64,000 nucleotides of DNA from Microcebus murinus (Eukaryota > Chordata > Mammalia > Primates > Cheirogaleidae): contig NC_134108.1 of the NCBI RefSeq assembly GCF_040939455.1, positions 85,790,001-85,854,000 on the forward strand, read 5' to 3'. Below the pieces are notes generated by a model. The model saw only the letters and a program-made list of their open reading frames with translations, searched no databases and was not told where the DNA came from. Positions 10,683 to 24,150 of the stretch are shown piece after piece. The position numbers were made by a program, and so were the translations under genes. Each line of letters starts with the position of its first letter. The stretch's first letter is position 1.

Positions 10683-12459
10683 CCAAGACAGACAGACATT
10701 TTCAAGCATGATGTTCTCCCAACAACTGGTTTGGCAGCTTTAAGTATTAGCATGTCGTTTGAAAGCTCCTTACTGGAAGAACTGATTTCCACTAGAGAGA
10801 TTTTAGCAAAACAAAATCTTCTTTCTTTCACAGATGTTTCCTCTTCTCAATTTCTGAATTTTGGTGTTCATGACCCAGCACAAATTTTCTGGGGCAAAAC
10901 ATCTGTATCACACATGCCAATCCAAACTTCAGCAGCCACCCTAGCAGCATTCTTTTTCCCTGATAGGGGATTGAAGACACCTTTTATCGTCTCTTCCTTA
11001 ATGAGAGATTTTATTTTTCCTACACAATCTTTATTATTTGAGAACTATCAGACTGTTGCCTTCTCTGTTGCCACAATGAATTCAGTAATTAGTGGCATTC
11101 CAGGGGCTGATATTGAGTTAAACAGACACTCATTACTCTCCCGCGGATTCCTGCTCACAACTGCTTCCATAAGTGCACCTCCAATTGTCTCTAGGGGGTC
11201 TCAAGAGGATATTGAAGAATATTCAGCCCTTTCCTTAATTTCAAGAAGAGAGCGCTGGAGATTGCAGAGCTCCTCGATGTCTCCCATTTTTCCTGCTAAG
11301 ATAATTTTATCCAAACAGGTAGCCATCTTAAACTCATCAACTCTGCACCGACTCAGCACACAAGCTTCCATCCCCAGTGAATATCAGGTTATTACGGAAG
11401 CATCTAGCAACCGGAGACTCACAAACATCAAATCACAGGCTGCTGATTCTTTAAGAGAATTGAGCCAAACATGTGCAACATGTTCTATGACTGAAATAAA
11501 ATCCTCTCATGAATTCTCAGATCAAGTTTTGCATAGCAAACAGTCCCACTTTTATGAGGCATTCTGGATGAACTCAGCGATATTAGCCAGCTGGTATGCA
11601 CTAATGGGAGCTCAAACTATCACTTCTGGGCATTCATTTTCTTCTGCTCCTGAAATAACACCATCAGTGGCATTCACAAAAGTGCCATCTTTATTTCCTT
11701 CTAAAAAGAGCGCAAAAGGAATAATTTTATCTTCATCCTTGGAAGAATCCATTACTCTATCAAGTAATTTGGATGTTAATTTATGTTTGGATAAGACTTG
11801 TTTATCCATTGTCCCTTCGCAAACTGTCTCTTCAGACTTGATGAATTCTGATGTGACTTCAAAACTGACTACTGATGATCTGTCAGTATCAGGAAACATT
11901 TTAAAACTATTGAAAATAGGACAATATAGTGTGACTATGGGCCCCACGGAGGCATTAAATCAAGACAGTCTGTCAGATGTGGAAGAAAGTAAAGGATCTC
12001 ATCAACAGATCAAATTTCATACAAGTGATAGTTCTCTAGATTTTGAATTAAATGTACAAAGTCATCTGGATGTTACTTTAAAGATATATTCAGAAATCAT
12101 ACATACAAATGACTTAAAAACCAACTTACCACCATATACAGACTCAATGCCTGATTTTTCAGAAGTAACCTCAAATGTTGCATTTTTTGCAGTTTCAGCA
12201 ACTCAGTCACTTCCAATACAGACTTCTGCCCCCATGTCTGTAATTAGACCTGATTGGCCATATTATATGGATTATCTGACCTTAACACCTTATTTAAAGA
12301 AAGAGGTCAGAGTTTCCACAGAATGGTCCAAGTGGGAACTTGAGCCTAGTATGCTGGATCTGGAATCTTCTACCGCAAGCCAGAATCTTCCCATCACTGG
12401 ATCTCTTACTTTGCCTTCACTGGAGTCCATTCCAGCACCTCGACAGCTGATGATTTCTG
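10681..12459 (+). CDS. EYS: EYS (eyes shut homolog), large exon 26
   Basis: This 1779-bp internal exon is open throughout. It is entered on codon position 2, completing the split Gly codon as G-P-R-Q-T-D, and it ends on the first base of a codon at the donor 'gtgagt' (12460). Human exon 26 (c.3878-5644, about 1767 bp) has the same phases, so this copy is about four codons longer. The roughly 592 residues are rich in Ser, Thr and Leu, poor in Cys, and have no EGF or laminin G pattern. One N-glycosylation sequon (NSS) lies at 11331-11339. The segment is the low-complexity spacer between the N-terminal EGF repeats and the first laminin G domain, probably O-glycosylated (inference). Human exon 26 carries many retinitis pigmentosa mutations. 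An open frame this long in AT-rich DNA implies selection. Antisense frames at 10631-10831 and 11612-11947 are shadows. Confidence 0.92.
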
Positions 12460-12722
12460 GTGAGTTTCTCAGTTTCTGTTCAGTAAACTTTCAGAGATGG
12501 GTTTCTTTTCTGCAAAAAAGAAAGAGCCTGTCGTGGTCACCAGGTGCTCTAAACAGCCTCATTGTAATCAGGGCAGCAGTCAGTTCAATGGAGATCTCGC
12601 ACCTGCTGTTGCACCTGACACAGATGGTTATTCTTTATGCACTGCCACAAAGGCTACCAGATCAATACAGGAGTAGGTTGGAGGCAGCTACACTGCTGGC
12701 AAGCAATCAGAAACTGAACTAG
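12460..12722 (+). other. EYS: Start of EYS intron 26, reading frame open past the donor
   Basis: The exon 26 frame stays open for 87 further codons beyond the donor, to a TAG at 12720-12722. The stretch 12530-12720 is less AT-rich than the following intron. The donor 'ctg|gtgagt' is strong, so normal splicing is expected. Retention of the intron would add an 87-residue tail and remove all laminin G domains. I see no polyadenylation signal close by, so this may be chance. Confidence 0.4.
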
Positions 12723-13904
12723 TTCAATTCATTACAACAGATCTTTCAAAGTTTAGAAATAACTTTTATTATTCTCATTTCTTGAAATAGCTTCTTTGTC
12801 AGGGTGAGCACAATATAACATACCTTTTCTAACATTATCTTCAGTGATGGTATTTTTTTTTTCAATGGGAAAGATGAAAAAATCACTGGAACTTTATTGG
12901 GTTTTTCTGTCCTATATGATATGGTATATCACTTTTAAATTTAAAGCTATGATGCTTTCATTGTATATAATTGAAAATATTAACTAAATCCATTTCCCTC
13001 ATTTAACAAAAGCATGATGCAAAAATTGGAAAAGATAGTATCATGTGTGAATTTCAACTCAGAGTATTGAAATAGTAAGAAGCCAGTTTTCTTAGATAAC
13101 AGCTCTTTCTTTAAAGCACTTTTAAAATCACTAATCTTTTCTCTCCCTGTAATTGCTATCAAATTGGTGAAGATGCAAAAAAAGAGTTTAAAGAATTGTA
13201 TTGATCAGAAAGAGAATTTTTTAGCATAATTTAAAGAAGTTCTATCTTGTGGAATTTGTGAGGTTACTCTGGGGTAGCAAAGTTAATTTCTTCAATGATA
13301 AATTTATAGGGGTTTTTTGTTTGTATACGTGTGGTTGTATGTTTCAGCTTCACTAACCCTCAACTTTTAAAAGGTTTTAAGTTAACAACTAAATTTATGG
13401 CTGGCAACTTGGTAATATGAATGATCAAGTCATTACATTCAGTATGTTCAATATGATATGGTTTTCTCTACAAAGTTTCAGAGAAAGCATAATGAATTTA
13501 ATTACACATTTAAATATAGTATTCTCCTTGTACTTTTTACAAGATATTAGTTTGTGGTTTAACTGTTATGATTCACATTCGATACTTAATATATTGTTTG
13601 TCATATTTAAGGTTCTTTGTAAATCCATCTGAGTTAAAACTTCTCTCAATAATTCACCCCATAGTTACCCCTTGCAAATAATAAGGATATATATTCTTCA
13701 TTATCGGGAAATTAAACTCTAATTTTACCTTTTTTGAATATAACCTTGTTACTTTCCATTTTTCCCATCCCCTACAAACATTCTTTGATGGTTCTGATCT
13801 ATTCTAAATCTCTTAGTCTCCTACTTTTTCTTGCCTTTCTAATCATTTTATACAGAATAGTCAATCATTTACAAGTCACTTTCTGGCATTCTTCAATATT
13901 TTTA
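12723..13904. other. EYS intron 26, AT-rich, nothing recognised
   Basis: No repeat family or gene recognised. The short open frames at 12980-13162, 13417-13632 and 13734-13931 are T-rich chance frames. Confidence 0.45.
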
Positions 13905-14375
13905 TCCACTGTGTTGGTCAGGGTCACATAAGGGAATAGATAACACACTTCAATTGGTTATTTGGAGAGAATTTAACAGAGAGATTATTTGTAAAGTTAT
14001 GGGTAGAATTTAAGGAAAGCTAGGAGGGATAGTATAGTTCTGAAGAGACTAGTAGTAGCAGAACATCATTACCAACATTGGGGCCAAAGTGACAGAGGAG
14101 AAACAGGACCAGAACCTGAAAAAGAAAGCTTCCCAGCTTGCAGAAGCTGTGGCCTTTAGAAGTGGGACACAGGCAATTTAATGACAACCAAAAAAGAAGA
14201 GACTGGGGGATACATACCCAACCTTATTCTCCTATTCTATTCTCTTGTGGGTGCTTCTTATTGGCCAAACCCAGTCAGTGGCAGGAGAATATGGTCAGTC
14301 CTCTGAGTTGGTGTCCAGTGTATAGAGGGTGGAGTGAATAAGAGCAGAGAGATCTGGAAGAACAAATGTAATATA
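13905..14375. mobile_element. Probable old interspersed repeat, family not assigned
   Basis: It begins 'gtgttggtcagggtcacata', has a middle 'aagtgggac' segment, and ends with 'ttggccaaacccagtcagtg' and 'gggtggagtgaataagagcagagagatctgga'. The last parts resemble a recurrent mammalian element containing 'ccattggccaaacccagccagaagc'. It is more GC-rich than its surroundings. I cannot assign the class with confidence. Confidence 0.4.
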
Positions 14376-14924
14376 TTGAACTCCTATATTTGTCAAGTCC
14401 CAGCCTGTATTTCCTCTGAACTCACAATAATGGCTTGTTCAACTAAAATTCTTATGGCTTTCCTCAACTGAGACCTTAATTCTTCTAGACAATCCTTAAT
14501 TAATTTTGAGTTGTCTTCCTAAAATGTTCCTCACTGTGATTATTTCATTTTGTTTCTAATCTTTTTTAGCATGAACTTCATAACCATCTTATTTGTTTAG
14601 CAAATAAGCTTATATTTAATTTCTTAGCTGACAAATGCCATGCAATCTAAAATTATCTGATATTGAAGGAAAGGAAAATAGGAAGGCTTGGTTATACAAT
14701 CGCACCAGAGCCCTTTGCTTAAAAGACTATCCCTTACCCATAGAATTACTTTCACATCTCATCAAAACCTAATGATATACATATGGCTTAATTTCTGGAG
14801 TCTCTATTATTTTCTGTTAATCTATATGTCTTTCTTTTACTCAGTAAAGAACTGTCTTGATTACTGTAACTTTCGTCTTCATTTAAATTATTTTTTTTCA
14901 AAATTTAAATGCAGGTATTCTATT
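14376..14924. other. Intronic sequence, nothing recognised
   Basis: AT-rich; the open frame beginning at 14688 runs into the DNA-transposon relic at 14925 and is not a gene. Confidence 0.45.
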
Positions 14925-15262
14925 AGTATAGGCATTCCTTGGGACCCTTGTGGATACCAAAATCCATGAATGCTCAACTCCCTTATATAAAAAAGTGTAG
15001 TATTTGTATATAACCTATGCACATCCTCCCATATACTTTAAATCATCTCTGGATTATTTATAGTACCTAAAACAATGTAAATGCTATGTAAATAGTTGTT
15101 ATTCTATATTGTTTAGGGAACAATGACAAGAGAAAAAGGTTTGTACATATTCAGTACAGACGTAACCACATTTTTTTCAAACATTTTCCATTCTTGGTTG
15201 GTTGAATCTGTGGATGTAGAACCCACAGATACAGAAGGGCGACTCTACGAAGGTTTACTATA
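14925..15262. mobile_element. Tigger-like (Tc1/mariner) non-autonomous DNA transposon
   Basis: The left part has 'gggacccttgtggataccaa' and 'aaatccatgaatgctcaac'. The right part has 'gttgaatctgtggatgtaga', 'acccacagatacagaagggc' and 'gactctacg'. These match the two arms of the 'ccgtggattcaaccaa / ggataccgagggacgac' family of short Tigger-related elements. Both ends are present, so the copy is nearly complete. The subfamily name is uncertain. Confidence 0.7.
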
Positions 15263-15394
15263 GGGGACCAACATAAATAGATTCCTCATCAGTGCAACAA
15301 ACATTAGGGACAACCCTAGATTGCCATTACTGCACCTGCAAAGACATCTATATCTCCTCCAAAACCTCCAAAACCATAATGCCTCTAAAGTTGG

Positions 15395-15612
15395 GTTGGC
15401 AAACTATAGCCCTTGAAGCCTAATCTTGATCAGTGCCTGTTTCTGTAAATAAAGATTTATTAAAACACAGAACTATCCATTTGCTTCCGTATTATCTACC
15501 ACCCCTGCCCTACTTAATGGCAAAAGAGAGTAGATGTGATGAAGACTATGTGGCCTGCAAGGCCTAAGATATTTATTATCAAGCACTTTGCAGAAAATGT
15601 TTGCCAATCCCT
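15395..15612. mobile_element. hAT-type non-autonomous DNA transposon
   Basis: It begins 'ggttggcaaactatagccc', contains 'tttctgtaaataaagattta' and 'tggcctgcaaggcctaag', and ends 'gcagaaaatgtttgccaatc'. The two ends are inverted repeats of each other (ggcaaact / gtttgcc). A second copy of the same family lies at 34408-34625. Confidence 0.75.
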
Positions 15613-17967
15613 ATTCTAAATATTTTCCTATGGTTTAGTTAATGTTTGATTAAAGTAACTACTATAGAAAAACCTACCTATTTACATGTTGTCTTGTATA
15701 TGTATACCTGGTTTGTTCTTTGATATTATTTCTAATCAAGTCATAGGCCTAATGTAGTTATATCATCATCATATTTAAATCTCATTGGAATCTATTTTAA
15801 ATATAAATAGAATGAGAAATATTTCCAAGATAATATAGGATTGATACTGTATTTACATATTTTATTACATATATAAGGATCCTGAAACATTTTATTTTAT
15901 CATTTATTTCAAGGGAGAACCTAGGTATAGAAATACATTTTAATGAAAAAGGAAATTTAACAATTTAACACTATGTTGCCTAATAGGAATTTGCAATAAA
16001 ATTAAAGTCAGAAATTTAAAACTAAATAAATATATAAATTTGAAACATTTTATGAAATTAAAACAATGACATTTTAATTTATACATAATTCTTATAAATA
16101 CAAACTTAATATGAAAATGTAGTTAAATATATATATAATCTGTTTATTCTAAATCACTTATTTATGAAGAAAAGACATTATGTTTTTAATCTAACCATGG
16201 GACTTCTCAAGAAAGAAATAGTGTTAGGTCACAAGTAAATTAGAACTTAGCAGATTTCCTGAAAATTATAACAAAAATGTATGCTTTTTTCCTCACTTAG
16301 ATATAGAGTCAATATTAATTTCTCCCCAAGATATTTTTATTGCATTTTCTGCCATGGTTTCTATAAAATGGAAAAGATGAATTTTTCATCTTTTTAAGAC
16401 AACTTCAATCATATTTTTTAAAAATATGCTATTCATCATTTATTATTTTATTCTTATTAGTCAAAATATGTAGTTAGATAAGAATATATTGAAGAGAGTT
16501 ATATAACATAGAAGTTAAAATTTTAATATTATAGGTTTTAATTGAAGTAGATTTTTTCTAATTAATTAACTGAAAATATCATCAATTTAGTTATTGTCCC
16601 AGTATTGTAAACTGCATGTTAGGTGGTCCTATAAAACATAAAATGCAAACAAGCACCAAGTTAAATGACTAGCATTACATAAAGATGGTTTCTGCATTGT
16701 TCATTCTTGTCCTCATAACATCTAACACAAATTGGCATTAAAATGTTTAATAGTAGTTGCACAAAAAAATAAATAAATGGAAAAGATTAATACTGCTGAA
16801 GTCATTAAAATATATAGCTGGAAAATGTCTTTAAAAACATCTGATCTAGTTTCTTCAAAGAGAAAACACATGGTAGGCGATAGTTCAATGGTCTGCAGTG
16901 CTAAAATCTTGAATAGTTTCCATGACATTGCCAAAATATAGAACAAATGTGTAACTGATGAAGGGAGAATTTCCTTGTATGTTTCCAAAGTAGAGTATTG
17001 AGTGCTAAGATTTCCTCCTTACACTGACTTTTATACTGGAAAAGTATAAAAAGTAGCAATCCCATAATTTTGGACTCCTTTGTTCCAGTGAATACCTCAC
17101 TTTGTATTGAGCCACTGAGAAAAAAAATGACACTGTGAACAACGTGCTGTGATTAGGAAAGTGAGGCATCATGGAGCTACCTCTATCAACACAATTCTTG
17201 GAGTTTTATGTACCCTTTGAAGTTCATAGTCACGGGCCCTGTAGGATAGTGACAGCTCTATTACATTGAATTTAAGTTGTCTTTCTTAACCATCTTCTAA
17301 ACTGGGCCAGTCTTTTTTATTTAGTTTAACACAAAAAGCAAATGAAGTTTAAGAGAGAAAAAGAAACACATTTAGCAGTCTGGCATTATTTACCTATAGC
17401 AATATGACTCTTTATTTTTTTCTATCTGTTATTTGGGAAGGAAATAAAAAAGATTGACCAGAACTTCCTAATCCAAATATTTTCTAATAGCAATGGATAC
17501 CAAAAATATATAAACATAAATGTTTTATGTTTATTTCATTCTTAGCTGTAAAATTCTAAATTTAAAAAGTACAATGTTAAATAAATTCTAATAAATTAAA
17601 AAGGTATATTTTTTTCCAGGAATAAAAAGATGAGCCAATGTAGGATATTTAAAGATATAATTTACCACATCATTAGCTAAAGACTTTAACACTCACTTTG
17701 GAATTTATTTTGTGTTTATTTTTTTCTCTTGCTTTTCTTTCCTAAAGGGTTTACATTATCTCCAAATCTTTTTGTCTTCTATTAATGTTTCCCAAACAAA
17801 CATATCAATATATGCATAGCTCCCAACAATATTTAATGTCATTCTTAATGCTGAAACAGAAGAGGCAGTTCTATTAAACTCATTAGCAAGTCAAAATGCC
17901 TTATATACATATGTATACTTATTTCTTACATGTCATCTAAAAAATCGAATGAAAAAAATTCATTAAG
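15613..17967. other. Intron 26, very AT-rich, nothing recognised
   Basis: No gene or repeat family recognised. The minus-strand open frame at 16722-16988 has no domain, splice or promoter support. Confidence 0.45.
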
Positions 17968-18280
17968 TGTCTTAGCCCATTTGTGATGCTGTAACAAAAT
18001 ATCACAGACTTTATTTCTTAGTTCTGGAGGCTGAGAATTTCAAGATCAGTGGGACCTGCCAGTGCTGGCAGGTCCCATTGGTGTCTAGTGAAGATCATTT
18101 TCTCATATATGGGGAACTCTAGATGTCCTCAAGTGGCAGAAGAATTGAAAGGGCTGAACTCACCCCCTCCAGCCCTTTTGTAAGGCACTGATCCCATGAG
18201 GGGGGGAGCCCTCATGGCCCAATCACCTCCTAAAGGCCCCACCTCTTAAATCTGCTTCATTGGGGATTAAGTTTCTACAG
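17968..18280 (-). mobile_element. MaLR-type LTR fragment, reverse orientation
   Basis: It starts 'gtcttagcccatttgtgatg' and 'ctgtaacaaaatatcacaga', then 'agttctggaggctgagaatt'. It ends with 'caatcacctcctaaaggccc', 'cacctcttaaa' and 'ttggggattaagtttctaca'. This is the reverse complement of a MaLR LTR of the MLT1/MST kind. A perfect 13-bp inverted repeat has formed at 18050-18077. Confidence 0.7.
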
Positions 18281-20155
18281 GGAATTTTAAAGAGTAACAA
18301 ATAAAAAATGCAAACTACTGCTTCTTAAAACCATACAGACCTTTGAAAACTATAAAGACATTTCAAACAAATCCAAATAGGATAATAGTTAGAACTTGAC
18401 CGAGTCGTTTTAAAGTGCAAGTGTATGACCAAAGAAATGTTGAACAGGGCAATATGAAAGCTTGCATGTTTATGTAATATATTAAAAAAATTGTAGTTAA
18501 AATATTATATCATTACAGAAATGCAGATATAAGGAAACAGAATAGAAAGTTCAGCTATGTGTGCTATTTATAAAATTAAATAAAGGGGAGATTTTTAATC
18601 CATAAAGATTTTAGTATTTGTTAAATTCTGTTGATGCATTGTGTTATTTTGAAAACTCTCTACACTTCACAACAGAATAAATTCTATGAGGATTAACTAG
18701 ATAAAATTACAAAGTAAAACATTAATCTGAATAAAATAAAAGTTAATATTTATTTGATCTCTAAATTGAAATTTTTAAGCCTAAAGGCAAAAATAGAGAA
18801 TTATAAATAAATTTGATAGTGAATACATTTTATAGAAGACTAATCATTCCAAGCCAAAAAAGATTATAAACATAGTTAAAGCAAATATATGCAGAAATGT
18901 TTTGCCTTATAAATCAGATATGTGATTATCAAGTGCTCTTTTAAATCAAAGGAATAAACTGACCACTAGAATAGCATACTGATTTGTAAATGAAAACTAT
19001 AGGTAGTAAAAATATATTTAAAATCATTAAAAGCAGTTCAAAATATAAAATTTAAAATGAGACACAAATTTTAACTATCCATTTGTGAATTTTTTTTTCC
19101 CAATTGTAGTGAATTGGAAAAGACACAATAAAGACACTCTCCCACTCTATCAGTGGGAGAGTAAACTGGCACTTTCTATAGGATTATTTGCTAACAGAAA
19201 TTGAGTTTTAAAATATCATAATATCAATTTTAGAAAACTATTACTGATACAACCAAAATTATATTATTAGGATTTTTTAACATAATAAATATTTGGAAAC
19301 AGCCATTGTCCTAAGATGATGACTTTACTAAATATTGACATGGATAATTATTTTTCTCGTTCTGTAAAACAAAATGATAAAAGCACATGTATAGCATATT
19401 TATAAATACATGTGTATATTCATACTAATCATGCATACCTAATTCTTCTAGTGCATTAATAATACTTTTAATATTTATTTTTATTTTCTAAAAATTACAT
19501 GAGTACACACTTTTTATTTGCAGAACAAAATATGCTTTTGCAAATATGTGTTTATAGTGAGGAATTAAGAACATTTCAAGAAGCATATTTGACTATTTTT
19601 GCATATTAGATCAAAACAATAAAATTTTTATAAGAATGTCAAGAAATATATTCATGTAGAAAATTATTGTAAATCATTGCATAATGACAGTTAGGAAATC
19701 AATTGAAAAAATTATATATATTTCATGGAACAACACAGATTTTTTTTAATATGTTCAAACATGCCATCCACATTTTTTAAATTAAATTATTATGTTGATG
19801 TTGAAATCATTAGTAATATTTCTATAGCATTCTTTACCTTTTAGTGAAATGAAAAGAAACATGGAATGGAATTAATCACATCATTGTATTCAATATTCAG
19901 ATATTTATTGACTGTTTACCTTGTGACAGGTATCAGATAGCAGTGTAATTGTTTGCTTGTTTATTTGTTTTGGCCCAGACGTGTTGAAATATGAACTATA
20001 TACCTTTTTAAAGCAATCAGACAATTTTTTCAATTTCTGTTTATTTTGAATCATGTCTTTATATCCTAGGGTTTTTTGAATCATATGTATATATCCTGGG
20101 GTTTTCAACCATATTTTTACATTTCTGCCAACATATGGTATAACTATATGTGTGA
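18281..20155. other. Intron 26, AT-rich, one small hairpin
   Basis: Nothing gene-like. A perfect 11-bp inverted repeat with a 5-nt loop lies at 19136-19162 (actctcccact / agtgggagagt). The right arm, followed by 'aaactggcac', looks faintly like an L1 ORF2 fragment, but not enough to call one. Confidence 0.45.
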
Positions 20156-20580
20156 GCTTTTATAACCCTCAGTTTGGTATGTTTTACTTTCCTGGCCAAA
20201 GTGTCAGTAACAGCCACACATGGACTCAGAACAGTTCAGATTTCAAACCTGCTTAATCCTGTTGTCCCATCCCCAGCCTTCTGGGTCCTTGTCTTCTGCA
20301 CCACTCTGATGGAGCTCTAGCATGAAGACATAGACAGTAGTAGATGCCTGTTATCTGCTTTTTGTGAAGCCCTCATATCTGTGTCTGAGGACTGGCTTTA
20401 GGGGGATGTGACCTGTGTAGGCACACAGGACTTCATGCTCAGAAGGCCCCCACACTTGGTGAACCACGATGTGTAGGAGTTCAGTGAGACTCAAAGGGAG
20501 TACAAGGTAAGGATGTTATGGGCGCCATTGGCTGTTACAAAGCATTGTTAGAATGTGCAGATTTCAAGAAGTAAAATAAA
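20156..20580. other. Less AT-rich patch, partly old repeat
   Basis: This patch is more GC-rich than the DNA around it. Part of it (about 20410-20465) resembles the dispersed element also seen at 1585-1745. No open frame of note. Confidence 0.35.
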
Positions 20581-22130
20581 AGCAGTTGAGTTAGGGTTCT
20601 TCTTTTTTTTTCCTTTTTGTGTTTCAGTGTTGTGTGAAGAACCAAATGCATTTATGAGCTATGAAATATAAATTATATAATTTTGATGTTTCTCCTACCA
20701 ATTAAATTCTCCTATATTTATTTGCCATTTAAACTGGCAGTGTACACTATAAACATGAATGGTAACATTTATGCTAATAATTGAAATTTTTAATTTTTCT
20801 TGCGTAGAATGACTTTAAGCAGCAAATAAAAATACCATAAAAAGATGAGAGAAAAGCCATGGGAAAAGGAAAAAGCTTTGTATTTTGGCTCTATTAATGG
20901 TACATTTTTTTCCTGCTCTTTTGAACAAATGGTCCTTCATTTTCATTTTCAACTCAGCTCAGCAAATTTTGTGTGTAGCCCTGTTCATGGATACATTGTT
21001 CTGTAATTCTTTTTCCCCCTCTGCTAGCCCAGTTTCATGCATGGACTCCTCCTGTATCTGGTTTAGAACAAGGAAAATAAGTATCTCATTATTACTTTAA
21101 TTTTCCCTCTCCCCATAACTTATTGGGGAGAGTTTTAATAATAAATTACTCAACTGTGAGGATTTCATATTTTCCATCTGAAAAATGAGAGGGTTGTCCT
21201 ATATTTTCTCTAAAATTATATTTTTAATATTCTATAAATGTATGTTTATGCTTCTAATTTTAAAATTAATAACTAATACTAATAACACAATTTTCAGTAC
21301 ATAATACACATTCTTTCATTTAAAACAATATTTACTATGTCTTTGCTCCTGCTAGGTACTTTTCTTAGCAACTATCAACTTGATTTTCACAGATAACTGA
21401 ATGATTTTCATTTGGTTTTAGAGATAATTGAATGATGCTCCATAAATAGCACAACTGTCAAGGATAAAACCCAGTATTCTGACTGCAAATCCACACAATA
21501 TATAAATGCATCACAGATAATTGACTTTTTAACAGTAGTGCATAATGAAAACATTTTAACTTTAAGTATGTTCATTAATAGTAAAGCAATAGTAACAGTG
21601 GAATTAGATATTGAAGCAGATGACTTAGTTTTACAGATGAAATTAATAATTTATAAGATCAAAATGCCTAATTTTGTTGACTAGAAAAGGTCAATGACCA
21701 TCTAAGTTCTCACATTTTCTGGGTTATTACTAGACATATTTTCTCTGGACTTAGAGCTCATTAAAGATTCATAGTCTGAAGTTCTGACATTCAATATTTA
21801 TTCCCTGATTCAGATAACTAGTTTACAGCATTCTTTTTACTTTTTCTTTTTTGAAGCAGATGAAAAAGAATTCTTGGTCTTTAAAGAACATCAGAGAGTC
21901 TTTTCAAACAGACACTAATATAATCAGTAATAATCAAGGTATATAGAGAAATCTCATGTATTCAAAATTCTGAGACCAAATTTGATTTAAGAATTTAAAG
22001 GGACTTATACAGTCTTCTTATTATAATTGATGCGCAGAAAGTACTCATTATGTTTATTAAATCTGACCAGGTCTTGATGTCTAGGAAAAATTGTCAAATT
22101 GCTTTAAAAGTTATATCAGTTATCATTGTA
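20581..22130. other. Intron 26, AT-rich, nothing recognised
   Basis: No repeat or gene recognised; the open frame at 20885-21100 lacks any support. Confidence 0.45.
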
Positions 22131-22370
22131 ATTAACTCATTTATTCAACCAATCTTATAGAATATCTACCATACACCTTTGCTGAGCACTAAGACTACCA
22201 TACTTAGGAGTAAAAAGACAGTCCCTTTTCTTAAGGAGTTGACAATCTAGTGAAAGATTAATAGACTAATCAGTCATAAGTAATATAAAAAATTAACTAA
22301 AGTAGGTTATGAATTGAAAGTACAAGGTATTACATCAAAACAAAAATACAAATGCAATAAAAAGAGAGTT
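22131..22370 (+). mobile_element. Ancient mammalian repeat fragment, family not assigned
   Basis: The order 'tttattcaaccaat', 'gctgagcactaagac' and 'ttaaggagttgacaatctag' matches a widespread diverged element (consensus-like 'gtgccaggcactgttctaag ... ggagcttacattctagtg'). Similar pieces lie at 28930-29760 and 38770-39090. Confidence 0.45.
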
Positions 22371-22529
22371 GACTTACATCTTCCTAGAAAAAAAATCTAC
22401 CAGTTTTTATTTTCAAAATTTATAATTTTTATATATTTAATATAAAAATGACCAAAATTCTTAGCATTATTATTACATTCATTATATCAGTGTAGATTTA
22501 ACTTTTAGTTTAACCTGCTTTTAACAGCA

Positions 22530-23588
<1,059 letters not shown>

Positions 23589-24005
23589 CTATATATGAAT
23601 GGATTTTAAAAAGTGGTATACAATGGAATATTATATATCCTTAAAAAAGGAATACATTTTGCTATTTGTGACAAGATGAATTAACCTGGAGGACATTATG
23701 CTAAGTGAAATAAGCCAAACATTTAAAGACAAATACCACATGATGCCACTTATACATAGATGCTAAAAAAAAAATAAACTCATAGAAACAAAGTATAATG
23801 GTGGGTTCCATGGGCTGGGAGGTGGTGGGAAATGGGGAGTTTTTTCTCAAAAGGTATAGAGTTTCAGTTATGTAGGATAAATAAGTTCAGGTGATCTTAT
23901 GTATAGCATGGTGACTATAGTTAGTAATAAAGTATTTTATACTTGAACAATCTAGCTAACAGGGAACACTAATAACTTTACAAAACACTACTTGTAAATA
24001 AACAT
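23589..24005 (+). mobile_element. L1 LINE, 3' end (sense segment of the twin-primed insertion)
   Basis: ORF2 end and 3' UTR in + orientation: 'aagtggtatacaatggaata', 'gtgaaataagccaaacattt', 'gactatagttagtaataaag'. It directly follows the inverted segment, giving the classic head-to-head L1 arrangement. Confidence 0.85.
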
Positions 24006-24039
24006 TTATAAATTCAATTTAAAAACCAGCTCCCCTACA

Positions 24040-24150
24040 TATTTACTAGTCTTTGAGGTTCAGAGAATAAAATAATTGATAAGTTTCTTATCCTATAAAA
24101 TGGGAATAACAATAGGCATATCATAAGACCTTGTGAGGATTATCCATCTT
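24040..24150 (+). mobile_element. MIR SINE fragment
   Basis: The segment 'aagtttcttatcctataaaa', then 'tgggaataacaataggc' and 'ttgtgaggatta', follows the conserved MIR core order. Confidence 0.5.

Noticed and set aside
11612..11947. 111-codon antisense frame inside EYS exon 26
   Set aside because: It is a shadow of the real exon on the other strand, with no independent signals.
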